A stretch of DNA of 64,000 nt, taken from DATCLS01 sp036563805. GTDB taxonomy: Bacteria; Actinomycetota; Acidimicrobiia; Acidimicrobiales; VFJN01. The notes beneath the pieces were generated by a model that was not told where the DNA came from, searched no databases, and was given only the letters and a program-made list of their open reading frames with translations. The DNA lies in NCBI GenBank assembly GCA_036563805.1, contig DATCLS010000061.1, positions 51,344-115,343 of the forward strand, written 5' to 3'. Numbering within the stretch: position 1 is the first letter of the stretch; every line of letters begins with the position of its first letter. Both the position numbers and the translations under genes were made by a program. This document shows, one piece after another, positions 56,137 to 63,291 of the stretch.

Positions 56137-58217
56137 CAGACGCCGGCCTCCACGGGCTCGGACTCGGCGGGCTGGGCGTCGCCGCCCACTCCCTCACCGT
56201 CGGCGCCGGCGTCGCCGTCGCCGTTCGGGGCCGGCCGCCGGGCGGGCTCCGGCCCGGCCGGGGCGGACACGGGGTCGATCGGGTTGCGCCGGCGCCCGGG
56301 GAAGGCGGCCAGCGCCGTGCCGATGCCCATCACGACGCCCCCGACCCACAGCCACACGACCAGCGGCTGCACGATGACCCGCACGACGACCTGCCCCTCG
56401 GCCGGGGCGTCGGCCGACGCCGTGTCGGCCCCCAGCCCGTCGGGCACGCGCAGCAAGGCCAGGTAGACGTCGCGGGTGAGGCCGGTCTTCACCGACGGCG
56501 TGCCGATCCGCTGCTCGCCCTCGGGGAAGACGTTGATGGCCGGGCCGTACTCGTCGCCGTCGACGGCCACCCGGGCCTGGATCGTCGTCCGGTTCTCCTG
56601 CTCGCGCCGGTCCATGCCGAGGTAGGTGATCTCGTGGCCGGCCACCGTGGCCGAGTCGCCCTCCTCCAGCGTCAGCTCGCGCTCGGTGTCGTAGCTGCTC
56701 GAGGCGGCCAGGGCGACGGCGACCAGGACCACGCCCAGGTGGACGACCATCCCGCCGTTGGCCCGGCCGACCAGGCCCCGCCACCCCTGGCGGCGGGTGG
56801 CCAGCACGACCTGGCGCAGCGCGGCGCCGGCCGCGAAGCCGCCGAGCCCGAACGCCACCAGTGGCGCCAGGCCCCGGGCCCCGAGCAGCACGGCGACGAC
56901 CACGGCGCCGGTGCCGGCCCAGCCGGGCCAGAACAGGCGCTGCGACAGCAGCTCGCTCGACGCCTTGCGCCAGGGCAGGACGGGGGCGATGGCCATGAGC
57001 GACAGCAGCGCCAGCCCGATCGGCATGGTCATGCGGTCGAAGTAGGGCCGGCCCACGGTCAGCTGCTCGCCGTTCAGCGCCTCGACGACCAGCGGGAACA
57101 CGGTGCCGAGCAGCACGACGAAGGCGAACGCCGCGAACAGCACGTTGTTGGCCAGGAACGCGCCCTCGCGGGACACCGGCGAGTCGATGCGGCCGGGCGC
57201 CCGCAGGCGGTCGCCTCGCCAGCCGATCAGGCCCAGCGTCGTCGCCACGGCCAGCCCGAAGAAGGCCAGCAGCCACTTGCCGATGTCGCTCTCGGTGAAC
57301 GAGTGGACCGAGTCGATGACGCCCGAGCGGGTCAGGAACGTGCCGAGGATGGTGAGGCTGAACGTGGCGCACAGCAGCGACAGGTTCCAGACCCGGAGCA
57401 TGCCCCGGCGCTCCTGGACCATGACCGAGTGCAGGTAGGCGGTGCCGGTGAGCCACGGCAGCAGCGATGCGTTCTCGACCGGGTCCCAGCCCCAGTAGCC
57501 GCCCCAGCCCAGCACCTCGTAGCTCCACCAGGCGCCGAGCACGATGCCGAGCGTGAGGAAGCCCCAGGCCACGAGCGTCCACCGCCGGGTCTCGAGCAGC
57601 CAGCCCTCGCCCAGCCGGCCGGTGACCAGCGCGGCGATGGCGAAGGCGAACGGCACCGTGAAGCCCACATAGCCGAGGTAGAGCATCGGCGGGTGGAACG
57701 CCATCAGCACGTGGTTCTGCAGCAGCGGGTTGGGCCCCGGGCCGTCGTAGCCGGGCGGCGGGTCGAACTGGCCGAACGGGTAGGCGGGCGACAGCAGCAG
57801 GAAGAAGAAGAACGCGCTGACGGTCAGCAGCACGAGCAGCGCCCAGCCGACCAGCGGGTCGGTCAGCCGGCTCCGGAACCGCACGGTGACCGCGACCACG
57901 AAGCCGGTGAGCACGAGCGTCCACAGCAGGATCGACCCCTCGAGGGCCGCCCACAGGGTGGCGAAGTTGAACAGGGCCGGCGTGTCGTGCGAGCCGTTGT
58001 CGGCCACGTATTGGACCGTGAAGTCGCGGGTGATGAGCGCCCGCTCCATGGCCGCGCAGGCGACGAGCGCGCCCAGCAGGCTGAGCAGCGCGTACGTCCG
58101 CCCGATCAGGAGCAGGTGGCCCCGGCGCTGGCGCAGCCCCACGGCCAGGGTGACCACGCCGCCGATCGAGGCGGCGAGCCCGAGGACGATGCCGGCCGTC
58201 CCCAGGGTGGCGTTCAT
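56136..58217 (-). CDS. ccmF: CcmF, haem lyase of System I cytochrome c maturation
   Basis: The protein has 693 residues and about 14-15 membrane helices. The WWD motif is in SYEVLGWGGYWGWDPVENAS, with further conserved AFHPPMLYLGYVGFTVPFAF and SVMVQERRGMLRVWNLSLLC. It ligates haem from CcmE to apocytochrome c together with CcmH and CcmI. It is slightly longer than E. coli CcmF because of a C-terminal hydrophilic tail. It starts at an ATG that overlaps the ccmE stop by ATGA, and the next gene overlaps by 1 bp, so the operon is tightly coupled. Confidence 0.96.
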   Translation of the reverse strand: MNATLGTAGIVLGLAASIGGVVTLAVGLRQRRGHLLLIGRTYALLSLLGALVACAAMERALITRDFTVQYVADNGSHDTPALFNFATLWAALEGSILLWTLVLTGFVVAVTVRFRSRLTDPLVGWALLVLLTVSAFFFFLLLSPAYPFGQFDPPPGYDGPGPNPLLQNHVLMAFHPPMLYLGYVGFTVPFAFAIAALVTGRLGEGWLLETRRWTLVAWGFLTLGIVLGAWWSYEVLGWGGYWGWDPVENASLLPWLTGTAYLHSVMVQERRGMLRVWNLSLLCATFSLTILGTFLTRSGVIDSVHSFTESDIGKWLLAFFGLAVATTLGLIGWRGDRLRAPGRIDSPVSREGAFLANNVLFAAFAFVVLLGTVFPLVVEALNGEQLTVGRPYFDRMTMPIGLALLSLMAIAPVLPWRKASSELLSQRLFWPGWAGTGAVVVAVLLGARGLAPLVAFGLGGFAAGAALRQVVLATRRQGWRGLVGRANGGMVVHLGVVLVAVALAASSSYDTERELTLEEGDSATVAGHEITYLGMDRREQENRTTIQARVAVDGDEYGPAINVFPEGEQRIGTPSVKTGLTRDVYLALLRVPDGLGADTASADAPAEGQVVVRVIVQPLVVWLWVGGVVMGIGTALAAFPGRRRNPIDPVSAPAGPEPARRPAPNGDGDAGADGEGVGGDAQPAESEPVEAGV

Positions 58218-58792
58218 CCGCCCCCGCCCCGTGCTCCGGCCCCGCCCTCGGCGTCCGGCTCGGCGTCGGCGCCGCCCTCGGCCTCGGAATCCTCACGGGC
58301 CTCGCGCATGCGCCGCTCGTAGTCCTCCTGCGACACGTACTCCTCGTCGTGCTTGACGAGGATGCGGTCGCTGTCGAACACGTCCTCCCCCTCGGCCCAG
58401 TGGCCCTCGAGCACGACCGGGATGCCGGTGCGGAACAGCTCGGGCGGGTCGCCCACGTGGCGGACCTGGACCTCGACGTCGTCGTGGACCACGGAGAACG
58501 ACACGGTGTCGCCGGTCCGGGTGGGCTCGCCCACGACCGTGCCCTGCAGGCGGAACCGACGGGTGCCGAGCTCGTCGCGCTGGGCCACGGCCTCGTCCGC
58601 GGTTCGGAAGTAGAGGGTGGCGTCGGACAGGCCCTTGTAGACGAGGACGCCGAGCGCCACGAGCACGACGGCGAGGACGCCGAGCGGCAGCCAGCGCCGC
58701 CGGCGCCGCCGGGTCGGCCGGGCGGGCGCGCCCGCGGCGGCGTCGCCGCGCTCGTCGGCGTCGTCGGTGAGGGTGCGGGGTGTCAGCTCCAT
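58214..58792 (-). CDS. ccmE: CcmE, haem chaperone
   Basis: The protein has 192 residues. One N-terminal helix (about 34-54) anchors an OB-fold domain, with LGTRRFRLQGTVVGEPTRTG, VQVRHVGDPPELFRTGIPVV and LEGHWAEGEDVFDSDRILVK. The haem-binding His148 is in VKHDEEYVS, followed by Tyr152, the classic HxxxY site. Some actinobacteria and archaea use a Cys-type CcmE; this one is the His type. The C-terminal Glu/Ala/Gly tail is disordered. It overlaps the ccmD gene by 10 bp. Confidence 0.95.
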   Translation of the reverse strand: MELTPRTLTDDADERGDAAAGAPARPTRRRRRRWLPLGVLAVVLVALGVLVYKGLSDATLYFRTADEAVAQRDELGTRRFRLQGTVVGEPTRTGDTVSFSVVHDDVEVQVRHVGDPPELFRTGIPVVLEGHWAEGEDVFDSDRILVKHDEEYVSQEDYERRMREAREDSEAEGGADAEPDAEGGAGARGGGG

Positions 58793-58935
58793 CGACGTTC
58801 CGCCGGCGGGACCTGGCGGGACAGCTTGCGGCCCCGCCGGACGAGCGAGAGGGCGTAGGCGGCGACCACCACGGCGGTCCCGCCCCAGCCGGCGGCGACG
58901 TAGCCGGCGTGCGTCATGGCGGTGAGGGCGCTCAT
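58783..58935 (-). CDS. ccmD: CcmD, small haem exporter subunit
   Basis: The protein has 50 residues: MSALTAMTHAGYVAAGWGGT, one helix (AVVVAAYALSLVRRGRKLSR) and a basic end. CcmD holds the CcmABC complex and releases holo-CcmE. Size, topology and place between ccmC and ccmE are exactly as expected, although the sequence is poorly conserved. It overlaps ccmC by 4 bp and ccmE by 10 bp. Confidence 0.9.
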   Translation of the reverse strand: MSALTAMTHAGYVAAGWGGTAVVVAAYALSLVRRGRKLSRQVPPAERRWS

Positions 58936-59801
58936 GCCGGCACCCCCGAGACGCCCGAGGGGCCGGAGGGCTCGGCCGACCCGGCCCGACCGGCGACGGC
59001 GCCGGCCTCGGCCCGACGGGCGGCCAGCGCGGCGTCGAGGTCGAGCCGCTCGGCCTGGTGCTCGAGCCAGCCGACCCGGAACCGGTGGATGAGCAGCCAG
59101 GCGAACACCAGCCCGGTGGCCAGGAAGCCCAGCATCAGCGAGACGAGCAGATCGCCGTCGATCTGGGGATCGAGTCGGGTGATCGTGGGGTCCTGGTGGA
59201 GCGACCGCCACCACTCGACCGACCGGTTGACGATCACGACGTTGGGCACGAGCAGCAGGCCCAACACGGCGGGCCGGGCCGAGCGGGACGACGGGTCGTC
59301 CTCGAGGCGCCGGAGCGCCAAATAGCCGACCAGCATCACCGCCAACAGGGCGGTGGAGGTGAGCCGGGCGTCCCACGTCCAGTACGTGCCCCAGGTGGGG
59401 CGGCCCCACAGCGACCCGGTGGCCAGCGTGACGACGATGAGCACGAGGCCGATCTCGGCGCCGGCCCCGGCCAGCACGTCCCACCCCGGCGTCCGCTTGC
59501 GGAGCCACAGGGCCGAGGCGACGGTCGTGATGAAGCACCCGACGTAGGCGAACACGGCGGTCGGCACGTGGATGTACATGAGGCGGACGGAGTCCTGCAT
59601 CTCCACGTCGGCCGGGCTCAGGACCAGCCCGTAGAGGGTGGCGAGCGCGACCGCGGCCAGGGCGGCCACGCCCAGCACCCGCGAGCCGCGCGAGCCGGTG
59701 TGGGCGGGCGCCGGCGGGCGCGTCGACGCGGGCCGGTCCGGGCGGTCGGGGCCGGCATCGGTGCCGGCTGTCGGCGAGCCGGCGGGCGGTGAGGTGGTCA
59801 C
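58932..59801 (-). CDS. ccmC: CcmC, haem delivery membrane protein
   Basis: The protein has 289 residues and six membrane helices. It contains MYIHVPTAVFAYVGCFITTV and the WWD domain GRPTWGTYWTWDARLTSTAL, plus NRSVEWWRSLHQDPTITRLD. The histidines flanking WWD present haem to CcmE. The GTG at 59801 is chosen because it overlaps ccmB by 4 bp (GTGA) and avoids an Arg-rich upstream shadow; the first 40 residues are Pro/Thr/Ser-rich. The C-terminal Ala/Gly-rich tail is not conserved. Confidence 0.94.
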   Translation of the reverse strand: MTTSPPAGSPTAGTDAGPDRPDRPASTRPPAPAHTGSRGSRVLGVAALAAVALATLYGLVLSPADVEMQDSVRLMYIHVPTAVFAYVGCFITTVASALWLRKRTPGWDVLAGAGAEIGLVLIVVTLATGSLWGRPTWGTYWTWDARLTSTALLAVMLVGYLALRRLEDDPSSRSARPAVLGLLLVPNVVIVNRSVEWWRSLHQDPTITRLDPQIDGDLLVSLMLGFLATGLVFAWLLIHRFRVGWLEHQAERLDLDAALAARRAEAGAVAGRAGSAEPSGPSGVSGVPA

Positions 59802-60466
59802 GTGTCCTCCAGGAGCGTGCCGTAGGCCAGGGCCCCGGCAACCGAGTAGACGATGGCGAAGCCGGCGAGCAGACCGCACCAGGGCCAGCCGTCGGCGGCC
59901 GCGCCCCCCAGCGCAGCCTCGAAGGCGCGCGTCGCGCCGATGAGAACGGGTGCGAGCACCGGCAGCAGCACGAGCGGCAGCAGGGTCTCGCGGACACGGA
60001 ACCCGCCGACCAGCGCCCCGTACAGGGTGCCGGCGGCGGCGACGGCCGCGGTGGCCGCCACGCAGGTGGCCAGCAGCAGGACGGCGCTGGCGGGCTCGGC
60101 GTCGTAGAGGACGGCGACCCCGAGGGCGAGCAGCGCCTCCAGCGCCAGCAGCTGGGCGGCGACCGCCGCCGCCTTGCCCAGGAACACGCCGGCCGGGTCG
60201 AGCCCGGACAGGCGCAGGGCGTCGCGGGTGCCGTCGACCTCGTCGAGCGCCGCGCTGCGCCCGAGGGCGAGGAGGCCGCTGAACAGGACCGCCGTCCAGT
60301 ACAGGCCGGGCGTCACGCGCTCGAGCAGGCCCCGGTCGGGGTCGAGCGCGAAGGCGAACAGCAGGAGGACCAGCAGCGCGAACGGCGCCACCTGGTTGGT
60401 CGTCACGCGGCTGCGGAGCTCGATGCGCAGGTCGCGCTGGGCGACGAGGCCGGCGTCACGCCACAT
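59798..60466 (-). CDS. ccmB: CcmB, membrane subunit of the CcmAB ABC module
   Basis: The protein has 222 residues and about six helices. It opens MWRDAGLVAQRDLRIELRSR, and contains LFSGLLALGRSAALDEVDGT and LLPLVLLPVLAPVLIGATRA, typical of CcmB. With CcmA it forms the ABC module that releases holo-CcmE. The ATG at 60466 overlaps the ccmA end by 11 bp. Length matches the family (about 220). Confidence 0.94.
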   Translation of the reverse strand: MWRDAGLVAQRDLRIELRSRVTTNQVAPFALLVLLLFAFALDPDRGLLERVTPGLYWTAVLFSGLLALGRSAALDEVDGTRDALRLSGLDPAGVFLGKAAAVAAQLLALEALLALGVAVLYDAEPASAVLLLATCVAATAAVAAAGTLYGALVGGFRVRETLLPLVLLPVLAPVLIGATRAFEAALGGAAADGWPWCGLLAGFAIVYSVAGALAYGTLLEDT

Positions 60467-61232
60467 GGCTCGCCCCCTCGCCGTGCCGGCCTCGCGCCCG
60501 CTCGCCGTGCTCCAGCCACCCGTGCGCCGGGTCGCCGTGCTCGGGCTCGTCGCCGGCTGCGGCCCCGGGCTCCCCACCAGCGGGCTCGCCGCCAGCGGGC
60601 ACGATCGTGCCGGCCACGAGCTCGACGGTCCGGTGGGCCAGCGCCCGGGCCCGGTCGAGCTCGTGCGAGGCGAGCACCACCGTGGCCCCCTGCGAGACCG
60701 CCTGGACGATCAGCTGGTCGAGCTGGTCGCGGGCGTCGGCGTCGAGGCCGGCGTGGGGTTCGTCGAGCAGCCACAGCTCGGGACGCCGGGCCAGCAGGCA
60801 GGCCAGCGACGTGCGCCGGCGCTGGCCGGCCGACAGCTTGCCGGCCGCGACGGTCCGCAGCCGGCCGTCGAGCCCGACCAGCGCCATGGCCGCCTCCACG
60901 TCGGCCCGCGCCGCCCGTGCCGCCCGGCCCCAGAACCGCACGTTCTCCTCGACGGTGAGGTCGTCGTACAGGCCGGTGGCGTGGCCCAGGAGGCCGACCC
61001 GGTGCCGGACCGGCCGGGGATCGTGGCGCAGGTCGTGGCCGAGCACCACCGCCTCGCCCCGGACGATGGGTACCAGGCCCGCGCAGACGCGCAGTAGTGT
61101 CGTCTTGCCTGCGCCGTTCGCGCCGCTGAGGAGGACGATCTCTCCCCTCGCCACGTCGAGGTCGACGCCGGCGAGGGCCGGGAACCGCCCGAGCAGTGCG
61201 ACGGCAGCGTGGAGGTGGACGACGGACTCCAT
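60456..61232 (-). CDS. ccmA: CcmA, ATPase of System I
   Basis: The protein has 258 residues. Walker A is LLSGANGAGKTTLLRVCAGL, the signature LSAGQRRRTSLACLLA, Walker B LWLLDEPHAGLD and the H-loop VVLASHELDRA. The C-terminal tail (about 215-258) is Gly/His/Glu-rich and not conserved. It heads the nine-gene ccmABCDEFGHI operon on the minus strand, whose predicted promoter lies just upstream. The ATG at 61232 is chosen because the domain begins 15 residues in; an upstream in-frame GTG or ATG at about 61283 falls in the promoter. Confidence 0.93.
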   Translation of the reverse strand: MESVVHLHAAVALLGRFPALAGVDLDVARGEIVLLSGANGAGKTTLLRVCAGLVPIVRGEAVVLGHDLRHDPRPVRHRVGLLGHATGLYDDLTVEENVRFWGRAARAARADVEAAMALVGLDGRLRTVAAGKLSAGQRRRTSLACLLARRPELWLLDEPHAGLDADARDQLDQLIVQAVSQGATVVLASHELDRARALAHRTVELVAGTIVPAGGEPAGGEPGAAAGDEPEHGDPAHGWLEHGERARGRHGEGASHVA

Positions 61233-61253
61233 GGCGTTGCCGGGGGTGTTACG

Positions 61254-61283
61254 AGGGTAGTGATCGCCCTCGGGGTCCACCAA
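61254..61283 (-). promoter_or_regulatory. Predicted promoter of the ccm operon
   Basis: On the minus strand, -35 TTGGTG (61283-61278), an 18-bp spacer and -10 TACCCT (61259-61254) lie 22-51 bp upstream of ccmA. The opposite strand carries a possible sortase promoter (TAGGGT at 61320-61325, with a shorter 15-bp spacer to TTGCTG), so the two units may share a divergent control region. Confidence 0.5.
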
Positions 61284-61334
61284 TGCGTGGGCGCGCTCTT
61301 GCTGCTGTCATCAGGTGGGTAGGGTCGAAGTCCC

Positions 61335-62288
61335 ATGAGGTTGGCGAGGGTCCTCGGCATGGTCGGGCGGAGCTGCATCTCCGCGGGCGTGCTGACCCTG
61401 CTGTTCGTCGTGTATCAGCTGTGGGGCACGGGCCTGCGCGAGGCCCAGGCGCAGAACGCCCTCGAGGACGAGTTCGCCGAGATGATCGGCGACGTCCCCA
61501 GCGACCCCATCAGCGACGGCGAGGCGTCGTCCACCACGAGCACCACGTTCGGCCCGCCACCGCCGCCGCCCGACGAGGGCGACGCGGTGGCCCGCATCCG
61601 CATCCCCGACATCGGGGTCGACAAGATCGTGGTCGAGGGCGTGACGCTCGACGACCTCAAGCGGGGCCCGGGCCACTACCCCGAGACCCCGATGCCCGGG
61701 CAGCCGGGCAACGCCGCCATCGCCGGCCACCGCACCACCTACGGCGCCCCGTTCAACCGGATCGATGAGCTCGACAACGGCGACGAGATCCTGATCACCA
61801 CCGCCCAGGGCTCGTTCCGCTACGAGGTGAGCGGCCAGCAGATCGTGTCGCCCGACCAGGTCGAGGTGCTGAACGACTTCGGCGACAACCGGCTGACGCT
61901 CACGGCCTGCCACCCCAAGTACTCCGCCAGCCAGCGGATCGTCGTCACGGCAACGCTGGTCGGCCCGGCGGCTCCCGCCCCCGCGCAGCCGGCCGGCGGC
62001 GCCAACCCGGGCGCGCTGCCGGGGGCCGAGGGTGAGGCCCGCGGCGGCCGGTCCGACGAGGCCGCCTCGGGCCAGACCATCGACGGCGCCGGCCTCTCGG
62101 GCGAGGGCGCCTCGGCATGGCCGGCGGTGCTGCTGGCCGCCGCCTGCGCCTTCGTGTGGATCGCCGCCTGGGTGCTGGGGATGCTGTGGCGACGCTGGCC
62201 CGCCTACGCCGTGTGCCTGCCGCTGTTTCTGGTGATGCTCTTCTACTTCTTCGAGAGCTTCTCCCGGTTGCTGCCGGCCAACTACTGA
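61335..62288 (+). CDS. Class E sortase with C-terminal membrane helices
   Basis: The protein has 317 residues. An N-terminal helix (about 8-30) is followed by a Pro-rich linker and a sortase domain, with His132 in AIAGHRTTYGAPFNRIDEL, Cys192 in LTLTACHPKYSASQRIVV and Arg201 in SQRIV. The TACHP form of the Cys motif is typical of class E. Two extra C-terminal membrane helices (AVLLAAACAFVWIAAWVLGM and CLPLFLVMLFYFFESF) are unusual for most classes but occur in some class E enzymes. It should attach proteins to the cell wall; class E recognises LAXTG-type signals. No substrate gene with such a signal is visible in this window. It is divergent from ccmA. Confidence 0.9.
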   Translation: MRLARVLGMVGRSCISAGVLTLLFVVYQLWGTGLREAQAQNALEDEFAEMIGDVPSDPISDGEASSTTSTTFGPPPPPPDEGDAVARIRIPDIGVDKIVVEGVTLDDLKRGPGHYPETPMPGQPGNAAIAGHRTTYGAPFNRIDELDNGDEILITTAQGSFRYEVSGQQIVSPDQVEVLNDFGDNRLTLTACHPKYSASQRIVVTATLVGPAAPAPAQPAGGANPGALPGAEGEARGGRSDEAASGQTIDGAGLSGEGASAWPAVLLAAACAFVWIAAWVLGMLWRRWPAYAVCLPLFLVMLFYFFESFSRLLPANY

Positions 62289-62294
62289 GCGGCG

Positions 62295-62348
62295 GCCGGC
62301 CCACTGGCCCACTGGCCCGCCGGCAGCCGGCCCACTGGCCCACTGGCC
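62295..62348 (+). repeat. Two 23-bp copies of a CCCACTGG-containing repeat
   Basis: The sequence GCCGGCCCACTGGCCCACTG plus three bases occurs at 62295-62317 and 62326-62348, 31 bp apart, in the 118-bp gap after the sortase stop. A partial third motif follows. It may be a slippage repeat near the 3' end of the crotonase gene. Confidence 0.8.
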
Positions 62349-62406
62349 GGCCCACTTGGCCCGCTGGTCCGCTGGTCGGCCCTCCCGGTCGGCCGTGACC
62401 GGCCGC

Positions 62407-63117
62407 TCAGCGGCCGCGGAAGGCCGGGGGCCGCCGCTCCCGGAAGGCGGCGACGCCCTCGCGGGCGTCCTCGCTCGCCCACGCCCGGGCGAGGGCCGCC
62501 TCGACCTCGGCCTCGGAGTCGGCCTCGAGGGCGGCCTTGTGGGCCTGGATGCTGAGCGGCGCCAGCGCCGCGATCTCCTCAGCCCAGGCCAGGGCGTCGT
62601 CGAGGGTGCCGAGCCGCTGGACGAGGCCCAGGCGGTAGGCGTCCTCGCCGGTGAGCACGTCGGCGGCCAGCAGCATGGCCCGGGCCGGGCCCTGACCGGC
62701 CAGCCGGCCCAGCCGTCGGACGGTCCAGGCGTCGACGGCCAGGCCGAGGCGGGCCGCCGGGATGCCGAACCGGGCGGCGGGCGTCGCCACCCGCAGGTCG
62801 CAGGCCACGGCCAGCTGGGTGCCGCCGCCCAGGGCGGCGCCGTCGGCCGCGGCCAGCGTGACGAGCGGGAGCGTCCGCAGGCGGTCGAGCAGGAGGCCGA
62901 GCTGCGTGGTGAACGCCTCGTCCTCGACGCCGGTGAGGTCGGCGCCGGCGCAGAAGTGGCCCCCGGCGCCGGTGAGCACGAGCGCCCGGGTGCCCTCGGG
63001 CACCGCGGACACGGCGGCCAGCAGGTCGTCGACCGCGGCCCGGTCGAGCGCGTTGCGGCGCTCGGGCCGGTCGATCGTGACGACGTGGACGGGTCCCCGG
63101 CTCTCGGCGTGGATCAC
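62407..63117 (-). CDS. Enoyl-CoA hydratase/isomerase (crotonase) family protein without the hydratase Glu pair
   Basis: The protein has 236 residues. The fold is clear: VHVVTIDRPERRNALDRAAV, LVLTGAGGHFCAGADLTGVE (oxyanion hole) and AAADGAALGGGTQLAVACDL. The catalytic Glu positions are replaced: GGGTQ replaces GGGCE, and the second Glu region reads FGIPAARLG instead of an E-containing QPE. It may therefore be an isomerase, a thioesterase-like protein or a non-catalytic relative rather than a hydratase. The GTG at 63117 is chosen as the first start before the conserved strand. It lies on the strand opposite the final gene and is 174 bp from it. Confidence 0.88.
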   Translation of the reverse strand: MIHAESRGPVHVVTIDRPERRNALDRAAVDDLLAAVSAVPEGTRALVLTGAGGHFCAGADLTGVEDEAFTTQLGLLLDRLRTLPLVTLAAADGAALGGGTQLAVACDLRVATPAARFGIPAARLGLAVDAWTVRRLGRLAGQGPARAMLLAADVLTGEDAYRLGLVQRLGTLDDALAWAEEIAALAPLSIQAHKAALEADSEAEVEAALARAWASEDAREGVAAFRERRPPAFRGR

Positions 63118-63198
63118 GCCCGGACGCTAACGCGGCACCCCGGCCGTCCGGCCAGCCGGCGCCGGCGAACGTCGCCTACCCGTCCGGGCGCCGACGTC

Positions 63199-63211
63199 CT
63201 ACCCTGGGTAG
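63199..63211. promoter_or_regulatory. CTACCC-T-GGGTAG palindrome
   Basis: A perfect 13-bp palindrome sits between the divergent crotonase and DUF2510 genes, 81 bp from the DUF2510 ATG. It may be an operator, and it also contains a TANNNT -10-like match (TACCCT, 63200-63205). Confidence 0.35.
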
Positions 63212-63291
63212 CCGAACGCCCCCCGGCGCGGGGACCGGAGGGGTGACAAGCGAGCGATCCGCGAATCCGGGCACGACACCGCAGAGGACGC

